Assembly (NCBI RefSeq): GCF_001431505.1
Contig: NZ_LDJP01000012.1
Location: 1 to 64,000 of the forward strand
From: Stenotrophomonas daejeonensis
GTDB lineage: Bacteria > Pseudomonadota > Gammaproteobacteria > Xanthomonadales > Xanthomonadaceae
DNA length: 64,000 bases
Reading direction: 5' to 3'
Below the pieces are notes generated by a model. It was given only the letters and a program-made list of their open reading frames with translations. It did no database searches and had not been told where the DNA came from. Of this stretch, positions 46,338 to 55,050 are shown one piece after another; position 1 is the stretch's first letter, and every line of letters begins with the position of its first letter. Made by a program: the position numbers and the translations under genes.

Positions 46338-47702
46338 ATGGCCACCTCCCTTGCTGCCGTCGGCTCCGGCCTGGACATCCCCACCCTGGTCTCGCAACTG
46401 GTGGCCAACGAGCGCAAGCCGGTGGCCGACCGCATCAACACCCAGGGCACGGCCGCCACCACCCAGCTTTCGGCGTTCGGCAGCATCAAGAGCTCGCTGA
46501 GCAGCCTGCAATCCTCGCTGGCGGCATTGATCAAGAGCGCCGACGCCCCCGCCTACAAGACCACGGTACCCGATGGCAGCGGCTTCAACGCCACCGTGGT
46601 GACCGATGCCAGCACCGGCAAGACCCAGGCCAGCGCCGGCACCTACAACGTCGAGGTGCTGAGCCTGGCGCAATCGCAGAAGCTCAGCTCGGGGGCCTTC
46701 GCCGCCGATGCCGCGGTGGGCGACGGGACATTGAAAATCGCCTGGGGCGACGAAACCCTCGACGTCGAGATAAAACCCGACAGCAAGCTCTCCGACATCG
46801 CCGCGGCCATCAACAAGGCCGCCGGCGGCAAGGGGGTCAACGCCACCATCATCACCGCCGACGACGGCCAGCACCTGGTGCTCAACGCGGTCGATGCCGG
46901 CACCGAAGGCACCCTGACCATCTCGGCCAGCGGCGGCAACGGCGGCCTGTCCGCGTTGACCTGGGACGGCAGCGGCGGCGGCCTGAGCCAGATCGTGGAG
47001 GCCACCAATGCGCGCGTGCGGGTGGACGGGTTCGAGCGCGAGTCCAGCAGCAACAGCATCAGCGACCTGATCCCCGGCATCACCCTGAACCTGACCGAGG
47101 CCGCGGAAGGCACCACCAAGACCCTGACCGTCAGCCAGGACAACAGCCCGCTCAAGATCAACCTGCAGGCCTTCGTCAGCGCCTACAACGCCTCGGTCAA
47201 CCTGCTCAAGTCGTCCAGCGCCTACGACGCGACCAACGACAAGGCTTCCGCGCTGACCGGCGATTCGCTGGTGCGCGGCCTGCAACAGCAGCTGCGCAGC
47301 CAATTGAGCGCCAACGTCGTCGACATGAAGGCGCTGGGCCTGGCCATCGGCACCGACGGCACGCTGACGCTGAACGCCAGCACCTTCGACAAGGCGATGG
47401 CCGACAACCCGGCCGCCGCGTCCGCGCTGCTGGGCAAGGACGGCAAGCTGTCCTCCTCGCTGTCCAGCGTGCTCAAGAGCAACCTGGACAGCACCGGCAC
47501 CCTGACCCAGCGCACCGATTCCCTCAACAAGCAGATCAAGAAGCTGGAGAAGGACCTGGACGACCTGGATGCGCGCATGGAGAAGGTCTCGGCGCGCTAC
47601 ACCGCGCAGTTCACCGCGATGGACACGCTGGTGGCGCAGATGCAGAGCACCAGCAATTACCTGACCCAGCAGTTGAGCGCGCTGCAGCAGGCGAAGAGCT
47701 GA
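46338..47702 (+). CDS. fliD: Flagellar filament cap protein FliD
   Basis: Caps the filament and promotes flagellin folding at its tip (454 residues). The N-terminal start SLAAVGSGLDIPTLVSQLVANERKP is typical, the middle D2/D3 is variable, and the C-terminal coiled coil (LTQRTDSLNKQIKKLEKDLDDLDARMEK to LTQQLSALQQAKS) is conserved. A sigma-28-like promoter precedes it. Confidence 0.95.
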   Translation: MATSLAAVGSGLDIPTLVSQLVANERKPVADRINTQGTAATTQLSAFGSIKSSLSSLQSSLAALIKSADAPAYKTTVPDGSGFNATVVTDASTGKTQASAGTYNVEVLSLAQSQKLSSGAFAADAAVGDGTLKIAWGDETLDVEIKPDSKLSDIAAAINKAAGGKGVNATIITADDGQHLVLNAVDAGTEGTLTISASGGNGGLSALTWDGSGGGLSQIVEATNARVRVDGFERESSSNSISDLIPGITLNLTEAAEGTTKTLTVSQDNSPLKINLQAFVSAYNASVNLLKSSSAYDATNDKASALTGDSLVRGLQQQLRSQLSANVVDMKALGLAIGTDGTLTLNASTFDKAMADNPAAASALLGKDGKLSSSLSSVLKSNLDSTGTLTQRTDSLNKQIKKLEKDLDDLDARMEKVSARYTAQFTAMDTLVAQMQSTSNYLTQQLSALQQAKS

Positions 47703-47710
47703 CCGGCGGC

Positions 47711-47738
47711 TCAAGTAGGCGCTCCCCGCGGCCGATAT
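47711..47738 (+). promoter_or_regulatory. Possible sigma-28 promoter of fliS
   Basis: TCAAGT (47711-47716) and GCCGATAT (47731-47738) lie 14 bases apart. The -10 is perfect, the -35 has one mismatch and the spacing is one base longer than usual. Confidence 0.55.
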
Positions 47739-47810
47739 ACGTAACAGCCCCCCATCATCCCGGCCGCCCATGCCCCGCGGCGCCGGACAGGTTCCAGGAG
47801 ACCTCCCCCA

Positions 47811-48230
47811 ATGTACGGTTCCAGCCGCAACCACGCAGAGCAGTATCGCAAGGTCGGGATCTCGACCCGGGTTGTGGATGCCGACCCGCACAAGCTGGTG
47901 GCCATGCTGTTCGAGGGCGCCAACGAGCGCATGCGCCGCGCCGAGGCCTTCCTCGCCCAGGGCAACCAGGCCATGAAGGGCAAGGTGATCGGCGAGGCAT
48001 GCGCCATCATCGGCCACCTCAACGGTTCGCTCGACCATGAAGCCGGCGGCGAGATCGCCAGCAACCTGTCGGCCCTGTACGACTTCGTCATCCAGCGCCT
48101 GACCGAGGCCAACCTGAACAACGACGCCGAGGCACTGCGGGAATCGCTGGCGGTGATGAGCGAAATCGAATCGGCCTGGAACGCCATCCCCGGCGAACAG
48201 CGCCACATGCCGGTGGCGGCCGGTGCCTGA
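47811..48230 (+). CDS. fliS: Flagellin export chaperone FliS
   Basis: Binds flagellin and keeps it unfolded for export (139 residues). The family motif YRKVGISTRVVDADPHKLVAMLFEGANERMRRA is plain, followed by GSLDHEAGGEIASNLSALYDFV. It is followed 13 bases later by a small FliT-like gene. Confidence 0.95.
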   Translation: MYGSSRNHAEQYRKVGISTRVVDADPHKLVAMLFEGANERMRRAEAFLAQGNQAMKGKVIGEACAIIGHLNGSLDHEAGGEIASNLSALYDFVIQRLTEANLNNDAEALRESLAVMSEIESAWNAIPGEQRHMPVAAGA

Positions 48231-48243
48231 GGAGAAGACACGC

Positions 48244-48549
48244 ATGGATCACGACGCCACCCTGCAGGCCCTGCACGCCGACCTCGACGCCCTGCGCACC
48301 GCCGTGGAGCAGGAGGACCATGCCGAGGCCGCGCTGATCGCGGTCAGGCACGACCGCCACCTGCGCGAATTCATCGAGACCTGTGGCACCCAGGCCGCCG
48401 CCAACGGCCTGCGCAAGCTGCTGGAACTGCAGCGCGACCTGACCCGCGACATGCTGGCCCGCCGCGACGTCGCCGCGGCGCACCTGCGCAGCGGCCGGCA
48501 GTCGGTACGCGCCGCCAATGCCTACCAGCAGGCCGGAACGCTGGCATGA
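48244..48549 (+). CDS. FliT-like flagellar protein
   Basis: A 101-residue all-helical protein placed where fliT is normally found, between fliS and a PilZ gene. It consists of two or three amphipathic helices (LQALHADLDALRTAVEQEDH and NGLRKLLELQRDLTRDMLAR). Sequence alone does not prove FliT; the position and size suggest a FliD-binding export chaperone. Its stop overlaps the next ATG (ATGA). Confidence 0.65.
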   Translation: MDHDATLQALHADLDALRTAVEQEDHAEAALIAVRHDRHLREFIETCGTQAAANGLRKLLELQRDLTRDMLARRDVAAAHLRSGRQSVRAANAYQQAGTLA

Positions 48550-49127
48550 ACGAACCCGGTGCCAGCGTCGTGCACCACCCGGCGGAAACCGAACTGTTCG
48601 CCGATACGCTGACCTGCGACGTGGCATTGCCGGCGGGCTTCGAGGCCGGCAGCAGCGTGGTCCACCCCGGCGCCGCCGAGATGCTGTTGCGCAGCGTCGC
48701 GCTGGTGGAGGATTCGCGCAGCACCGAAGACAACGACGAACGCGGCGAAAGCAGCCTGCAGGCACAGCGGCTGGAAGCGCGCATGGACCTGGTGCTGGTA
48801 TTGCTGGGCCGGCTGTTGCGCCAGTCCGACGCCACCGCCCTGCCCCTGCGTCCGCTGCGCTGGTCGCGCCGCGGCCTGCGCATGGAATTGGGCCAGCGCA
48901 CCGGCAGCGCTCCCGGTACGCAGGGCATCGTGCGCCTGCAGCCGGCGGACTGGCTGCCCGACCACATCGAACTACCCGTGCAGGTACTGGCCGAGGCCGC
49001 CTCCGGCAACGGCGGCCATTACCTGTGGCTGCGCCTGAACGACCCCGGCACCGCGCTGGAAATGGCACTGGAGCGGCACCTGTTCCGCCTGCACCGCCGG
49101 CAGATCGCCAACAGCAGGCGTACGTAG
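48546..49127 (+). CDS. PilZ-like protein in the flagellar operon
   Basis: A 193-residue protein with a long central helix of heptad type (about 72-98, LQAQRLEARMDLVLVLLGRLLRQ) and a beta-rich C-terminus with RRGLRMELGQRTGSAPG, which looks like the WSRRGLRM part of PilZ-family folds. The canonical RxxxR and (D/N)xSxxG cyclic-di-GMP motifs are not seen. It may be the tetrameric PilZ type known from Xanthomonas, which does not bind the ligand. The TAG stop is supplied by the GTAG of a REP. Confidence 0.6.
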   Translation: MNEPGASVVHHPAETELFADTLTCDVALPAGFEAGSSVVHPGAAEMLLRSVALVEDSRSTEDNDERGESSLQAQRLEARMDLVLVLLGRLLRQSDATALPLRPLRWSRRGLRMELGQRTGSAPGTQGIVRLQPADWLPDHIELPVQVLAEAASGNGGHYLWLRLNDPGTALEMALERHLFRLHRRQIANSRRT

Positions 49128-49147
49128 ACGTGGGGCTCGCCCCACGC
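49124..49147 (+). repeat. Single REP hairpin at the 3' end of the PilZ gene
   Basis: GTAG followed by the stem ACGTGGGGCTCGCCCCACG. Unlike the others, there is no inverse partner nearby. TAG is the stop codon of the gene. Confidence 0.75.
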
Positions 49148-49197
49148 AGGGCCTCATCCGTCCACAAGGACAACACCCCTGGAGTGTTCGTTCCCAC

Positions 49198-49267
49198 GTA
49201 GGTGTGGGGCTTGCCCCACACGGGGCTTCACCGGGAAAGCCACGCATGGGGCAAGCCCCATGCCTAC
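49198..49267 (+). repeat. REP pair before the NarL-type regulator
   Basis: GTAGGTGTGGGGCTTGCCCC with its stem complement, then CGCATGGGGCAAGCCCCATG ending CCTAC. Confidence 0.85.
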
Positions 49268-49365
49268 GCCACGCGAAGGCATCCCCCCCATGACCATTGC
49301 CGGTTGGCTCGCTGCCAACGCTCGGCTATGGTGCGACCACTTCCAGCCGTGACCCTCCTGTTGCC

Positions 49366-49998
49366 GTGCGTGTCCTGATTGTCGATGACCACACCCTCGT
49401 GCGTGCGGGCCTGTGCCGGTTGCTGCAGGGCTTTGCCGGGGTGGAAGTGGCGGCCGAAGCGAGCAATGCCGAGCAGGCACTGGAACTGGCCCTGCAACAC
49501 CACCCCGACGTGGTCCTGCTCGATCTTTCCCTGCCCGGCCGCAGCGGCCTCGAAGCGCTTTCCGACATCCGCACCCGGCTGCCGCGGGCACGCGTGGTGA
49601 TGATGTCCATGCACGACGACACCCAGCATGTGCGCGATGCGCTGGACCGGGGAGCGGCGGGCTTCGTCGTCAAGGACGCGGCGCCGCAGGAACTGGAACT
49701 GGCCTTGCATGCAGCCTGCTCGGGACAGGTTTTCCTCAGCCCGCAGATCTCGGCAAGGATGCTGGCACCGGCACAGGGCCGCGAACGCCCCACCGGCATC
49801 GCCGCGCTCTCGCCGCGGCAGCGGCAGATCCTGCGCCGGCTCGGCAACGGCCAGAGCACCAAGGAGATCGCCGCCGACCTGGGCATCAGCGCCAAGACCG
49901 TGGAAACCCACCGGGCGCGGATGATGGAAGCCCTGGGATGCCGCCGCGCCAACGACCTGTTGCTGCTGGCCGCCCGCCACCAGCACGAGCTGATGTGA
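49366..49998 (+). CDS. NarL/FixJ-type response regulator
   Basis: A 210-residue regulator with a receiver domain (Asp pocket VDDH at 7-9, phospho-acceptor Asp53 in VVLLDLSLPG) and a LuxR-type DNA-binding domain (LSPRQRQILRRLGNGQSTKEIA, then LGISAKTVETHRARM). No histidine kinase is encoded in the window. I chose the GTG at 49366 because it starts the receiver (VRVLIVDD); the frame extends back to 49297 through non-receiver sequence. Being just before rpoN2, it may control the flagellar master genes. Confidence 0.88.
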   Translation: MRVLIVDDHTLVRAGLCRLLQGFAGVEVAAEASNAEQALELALQHHPDVVLLDLSLPGRSGLEALSDIRTRLPRARVVMMSMHDDTQHVRDALDRGAAGFVVKDAAPQELELALHAACSGQVFLSPQISARMLAPAQGRERPTGIAALSPRQRQILRRLGNGQSTKEIAADLGISAKTVETHRARMMEALGCRRANDLLLLAARHQHELM

Positions 49999-50050
49999 CG
50001 CGCAATTGCGGCCGCCTGCTGCCTGTGGCTGCATGGCGGCAACGGGAAAT

Positions 50051-50157
50051 TCGTGATGCAAGTCACGAAACAGGAAATCCGTCGCCCGTCGCGTCAAATT
50101 TCCCGCGCGGGCCTGTCCACCGGGAAAGCCGCGGGCCAAGCGTCAAATGCATGACGC
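50051..50157. promoter_or_regulatory. Two palindromes upstream of rpoN2
   Basis: TCGTGATGCAAGTCACGA (50051-50068) is a perfect dyad of the TGTGA-N6-TCACA class bound by CRP-like proteins such as Clp of xanthomonads. GCGTCAAATGCATGACGC (50140-50157) is a second perfect dyad, TGACGC type. The 291-base gap holds no gene; a weaker dyad GTAGG / CCTAC lies near 50181-50196. Confidence 0.5.
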
Positions 50158-50289
50158 AATCGAGGAAAACATTGCTGCAATGTAGGTAATTTCCCTACGC
50201 ATGTAGGGGTTTGACTGATTCAGCCCCCGGCACCGCAAAAGCAAGATGCGTTCCATACCGACGCCAACCACGCGTCACCGGGGAATCGC

Positions 50290-51696
50290 ATGAAAGCCAC
50301 GCTCGCTACCCAACTCGGCCAACAGCTCCACCTCACGCCCTCGCTGCTGCAGTCCATCCGCCTGCTGCAACTGAACGGCCTGCAGCTGGAGCAGGAAATC
50401 CGCCAGGCGCTGGAGAACAACCCGCTGCTGGAGCTGGAAGAGCAGGCGACCGAGGCCGAGGCCATCCCCGGCAGCGATGCGCAGCTGGAAACGGCCGCAT
50501 TCGACGAACTGCCGGAAAGCTCGCTATGGGACGTGCCCGGCGGCAGCTGGAACGACGCCGACGAGGACCGCACCGCGCGCCTGCCGGCCGGCGAATCCAG
50601 CGACCCGCACCTGCGCATCCTGCAGGCCCTGGCGCTGGACCTGGACGAAGCCGACCTGGGCATCGCCGCATTCTGGCTGGAGCACTGCGACGACGCCGGC
50701 TACCTCGCCGCGCCGCTGGCGCAGCTGACCCTGCTGGCCAGCGCCCGCTTCGACCGCAACGCCGCGCACGTGGAGGGCATCCGCCAGCACCTGCTGCAGG
50801 GCGACCCCATCGGCATGGCCGCGCGCGACCTGCGCGAATGCCTGCAGGTGCAGCTGGCCGCGCTGCCCGGCACGGTGCCGGCGCGACACCTGGCCAACCG
50901 CCTGCTCGGCGGCGACCTGAACCTGCTGGCCGACCACGACTACGCCGCCCTCGCCCGTGAATACGGCGTGGAGCAGGCCGACGTGCACGAGGCGTTCCGC
51001 CTGGTCCTGTCGCTGCAGCCGCGCCCCGGCGACGCCCTGCAGCCGCACGAAGACAGCGCGGTGATCCCCGACGTGGTCGCCTGGCATGCCGACGGCCAGT
51101 GGCGCGTGGCGCTGAACCCCGGCACCACCCCGCGCCTGGGCATCAACCCGGCCTACGAAAAGGTGCTGAGCGAGAGCGACGCCGGCGCCAACCAGCCGCT
51201 GCGCGAAATGCTGCAGGAAGCGCGCTGGTTCACCCGCGGCCTGTCGATGCGCTACGACACCCTGCTGCGCACCGCGCGGGTGATCGTCGAACGCCAGGCC
51301 GCGTTCCTGGCCGAAGGCGAGGAAGCGATGGCGCCGCTGACCCTGAAGGAAGTGGCCGACGCCATCGGCATGCACGAGTCCACCGTCTCGCGCATCACCT
51401 CCGGCAAGTACCTGCAGACCCCGCGCGGCACCTTCGAGCTGAAGCACTTCTTCGCGGTGCGGCTGGAAGGCGCCAGCATCTCCGGGCTGGCGGTCAAGGC
51501 GATGGTACGCCGGCTGATCGAATCCGAGCCGCCGGCACGGCCGCTGGCGGACGACGCCATCGCCCTGCTGCTGTCGCGACAGGGGGTCAACATCGCCCGT
51601 CGTACCGTGGCCAAGTATCGTGAGCAACTGGACATCGCCCCGGCGCGCGCGCGGAAGCGGCAAAATGCACGTCCCCAGTTGGCCCGCGCGGGCTGA
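50290..51696 (+). CDS. rpoN2: RNA polymerase sigma-54 factor, flagellar RpoN2
   Basis: Sigma-54 (468 residues), which needs an AAA+ activator such as FleQ. The Gln/Leu-rich region I (LATQLGQQLHLTPSLLQSIRLLQLNGLQLEQEI), core-binding domain, helix-turn-helix (GMHESTVSRITSGKYLQTPRGTFELKHFF) and RpoN box ARRTVAKYRE (about 436) are all present. Region II is moderately acidic. The location between flagellar genes and next to fleQ marks the second rpoN copy usual in xanthomonads. Confidence 0.95.
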   Translation: MKATLATQLGQQLHLTPSLLQSIRLLQLNGLQLEQEIRQALENNPLLELEEQATEAEAIPGSDAQLETAAFDELPESSLWDVPGGSWNDADEDRTARLPAGESSDPHLRILQALALDLDEADLGIAAFWLEHCDDAGYLAAPLAQLTLLASARFDRNAAHVEGIRQHLLQGDPIGMAARDLRECLQVQLAALPGTVPARHLANRLLGGDLNLLADHDYAALAREYGVEQADVHEAFRLVLSLQPRPGDALQPHEDSAVIPDVVAWHADGQWRVALNPGTTPRLGINPAYEKVLSESDAGANQPLREMLQEARWFTRGLSMRYDTLLRTARVIVERQAAFLAEGEEAMAPLTLKEVADAIGMHESTVSRITSGKYLQTPRGTFELKHFFAVRLEGASISGLAVKAMVRRLIESEPPARPLADDAIALLLSRQGVNIARRTVAKYREQLDIAPARARKRQNARPQLARAG

Positions 51697-51711
51697 ACCC
51701 GAGAGACCCCC

Positions 51712-52087
51712 ATGAGCAAGCTGACCGTTCTGCTGGTCGACGACCACGAAGGCTTCATCAACGCGGCCATGCGCCATTTCCGCAAGCTCGACTGGCTGGA
51801 AATCGTCGGCAGCGCGGCCAACGGGCTGGAGGCCATCGAGCGCTCCGAGGCCCTGCGCCCGCGCGTGGTGCTGATGGACCTGGCGATGCCGGAAATGGGC
51901 GGGCTGCAGGCCACGCGCCTGATCAAGACCCAGGACGAGCCGCCCTACATCGTCATCGCCAGCCACTTCGACGATGCCGAGCACCGCGAGCACGCCCAGC
52001 GCGCCGGTGCCGACAACTTCGTCAGCAAGCTGTCCTACATCCAGGAAGTGATGCCGATCCTGGAGGGCATCCGCAAGGCGGACGGCC

Positions 52088-52095
<8 letters not shown>
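51712..52095 (+). CDS. Single-domain response regulator
   Basis: A 127-residue stand-alone receiver (phospho-acceptor Asp56 in [13 protein letters not shown], conserved Lys106 in FVSKLS, acidic pair Asp10/Asp11). It has no output domain, so it acts by protein contact, as CheY does. It overlaps fleQ by 8 bases and follows rpoN2 by 15, so a link to FleQ or to the motor is likely. Its kinase is not in this window. Confidence 0.9.
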
Positions 52096-53527
<1,432 letters not shown>

Positions 53528-53594
53528 GGACCCGCTACGGACCAGAGTGCCGGGCAACGCCCAGGTTCATTGCAGCAACGCAGGCATGGTATTT

Positions 53595-53629
53595 GCTTCC
53601 GTGGTTTTGTCGGGGATATCCACGGAAGC
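53595..53629 (+). promoter_or_regulatory. 10-base inverted repeat before the sulfotransferase gene
   Basis: GCTTCCGTGG (53595-53604) and CCACGGAAGC (53620-53629) are perfect inverted repeats with a 15-base centre, ending 10 bases before the ATG at 53640. It may end the fleQ transcript, bind a regulator or hide the ribosome site. It lacks a T-run. Confidence 0.45.
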
Positions 53630-53639
53630 CCACAGAAGG

Positions 53640-54569
53640 ATGAATACGTTGAAACCTGACTACATCTTTGTCGTCGGTGTGGCAAAAGCCGGCACCACGG
53701 CGCTGGCGGGCTGGCTGGTCAAGAATGGATTTGCCACCTACGCCATCCCGGGAATCAAGGAGCCTTGCAGTTACCTCGGGTCGCCGAACCATGCACCGCC
53801 TCCCCCTCCACCCCTCGACTCCCCGCCGCTACTCGACGCCAGCGTCGCCTATTTCGCCAATTCACAGGTAACCGCGCGCCTGCCGGGGCACGGCACCCGC
53901 ATCGTCCTGTGCCTGCGCAACGCCTTCGAGCGGACCTGGAGCGACTACAGGATGAAGAAAATGGTCGCCCAACAGGGGATAGGGGCAGACCATGTGTTGT
54001 CGCGCCTGTATGGCGCGGCAGGAACCATTCCGCCGGACAAAGCGAACTGGTACCAGTCACGGCGCGACATGCGGATCCGCTGCTTCCCCCGGTCGGTCGC
54101 GCACGTCATCGGCAAACACTTCGACGTCGAAGCCCAGCGGCTGGCGAATGGCGGCTTCCTGCAGCGGCTGGATTACGAACTGTCCTTTTTCACCTCGCGC
54201 CACCAGTACCCGTTCCATGCCGTACTGCATTCCAGCTTCTATTACCGGGGCCTGCGCATGCTGCTGGATAAATACCAGCCCGAGGACATCACCGTCCTCA
54301 CGGTAAGCAGCCTGAAAGACCACGAAAAGCGCAGCCAACTGGTCGAACGGCTCACCGGGCACAGGAAAGCTGGATCGGAACTGGAGTTTTCCTTCACATT
54401 GAACGACGTTGAGTTCGACGAACCCCCGCCAGACTTCGCCGACCGAAGCTTCGACCATTTCCGCAAGCTGTTCACCCATGACATGCGGCAGACACTGGAA
54501 CTGCTCAAAAGCCGCAATATCAATACCGACCTGCTGGACAAGGACGAGCTTCAACGGCACATGGCCTGA
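53640..54569 (+). CDS. PAPS-dependent sulfotransferase-like protein
   Basis: A 309-residue protein with the two PAPS sites of sulfotransferases: the P-loop-like GVAKAGTTALAGWL at residues 13-26 and the 3'-phosphate site LCLRNAFERTWSDYR near 90-105. It would move a sulfate from PAPS to a hydroxyl of a sugar, lipid or protein. No signal peptide is seen, so it acts on a cytoplasmic precursor. Its base composition is visibly lower in GC than that of its neighbours, a sign of later acquisition. A proline run (APPPPPPLDSPP) lies after the P-loop domain. It opens the island behind fleQ. The acceptor is unknown. Confidence 0.75.
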   Translation: MNTLKPDYIFVVGVAKAGTTALAGWLVKNGFATYAIPGIKEPCSYLGSPNHAPPPPPPLDSPPLLDASVAYFANSQVTARLPGHGTRIVLCLRNAFERTWSDYRMKKMVAQQGIGADHVLSRLYGAAGTIPPDKANWYQSRRDMRIRCFPRSVAHVIGKHFDVEAQRLANGGFLQRLDYELSFFTSRHQYPFHAVLHSSFYYRGLRMLLDKYQPEDITVLTVSSLKDHEKRSQLVERLTGHRKAGSELEFSFTLNDVEFDEPPPDFADRSFDHFRKLFTHDMRQTLELLKSRNINTDLLDKDELQRHMA

Positions 54570-54657
54570 ACCGCACCTCCATCCGGCGCGCAGCCGGGAA
54601 CCGGTTTCCCGTTCGCCCGACCGCACATGACCCACAACATGGACGCCGCAGCCCCCA

Positions 54658-55050
54658 ATGACCCTCGTCCTCACCTACGGCACCTTCGACCTGTTGCATG
54701 TCGGCCACGTCAACCTGCTGCGCCGCGCGCGGGCGATGGGCGACCGCCTGGTCGTGGGCCTGTCCAGCGACGCCTTCAATGCGGTCAAGCAGAAGCAGGC
54801 CACCCAGTGCTATGCCGACCGGGCCGAGGTGTTGAGGGCGATCCGTTACGTCGATGAGGTTTTCCCCGAGGAAAACTGGGAGCAGAAGGCGGCCGACATC
54901 CACCGCCTGGGGGCCGATCTGCTGGTGATGGGTTCGGACTGGACCGGCCATTTCGACGACCTCGCCCGCCATTGCCGGGTGCACTACCTCCCGCGTACCG
55001 AAAACATCTCCAGTTCCTCGCTGAAGGCCAGCATCCGTGCAATGCAATGA
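54658..55050 (+). CDS. tagD: Glycerol-3-phosphate cytidylyltransferase
   Basis: Joins CTP and glycerol 3-phosphate to give CDP-glycerol, the donor for glycerophosphate transfer (130 residues). The family motifs are VLTYGTFDLLHVGH (HxGH at 14-17), YADRAEVLRAIRYVDEV, MGSDWTGHFD and the C-terminal RTENISSSSLK in place of RTEGISTT. Homologues are TagD/TarD of Gram-positive teichoic-acid synthesis. It lies between the sulfotransferase and a gene that would use its product. The stop overlaps the next start by 14 bases. Confidence 0.92.
   Translation: MTLVLTYGTFDLLHVGHVNLLRRARAMGDRLVVGLSSDAFNAVKQKQATQCYADRAEVLRAIRYVDEVFPEENWEQKAADIHRLGADLLVMGSDWTGHFDDLARHCRVHYLPRTENISSSSLKASIRAMQ

Noticed and set aside
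49268-49365. Sigma-54 promoter before the NarL-type regulator
   Set aside because: TGGCTC occurs near 49312, but the GC of a -12 box does not fall at the needed 10-base spacing.
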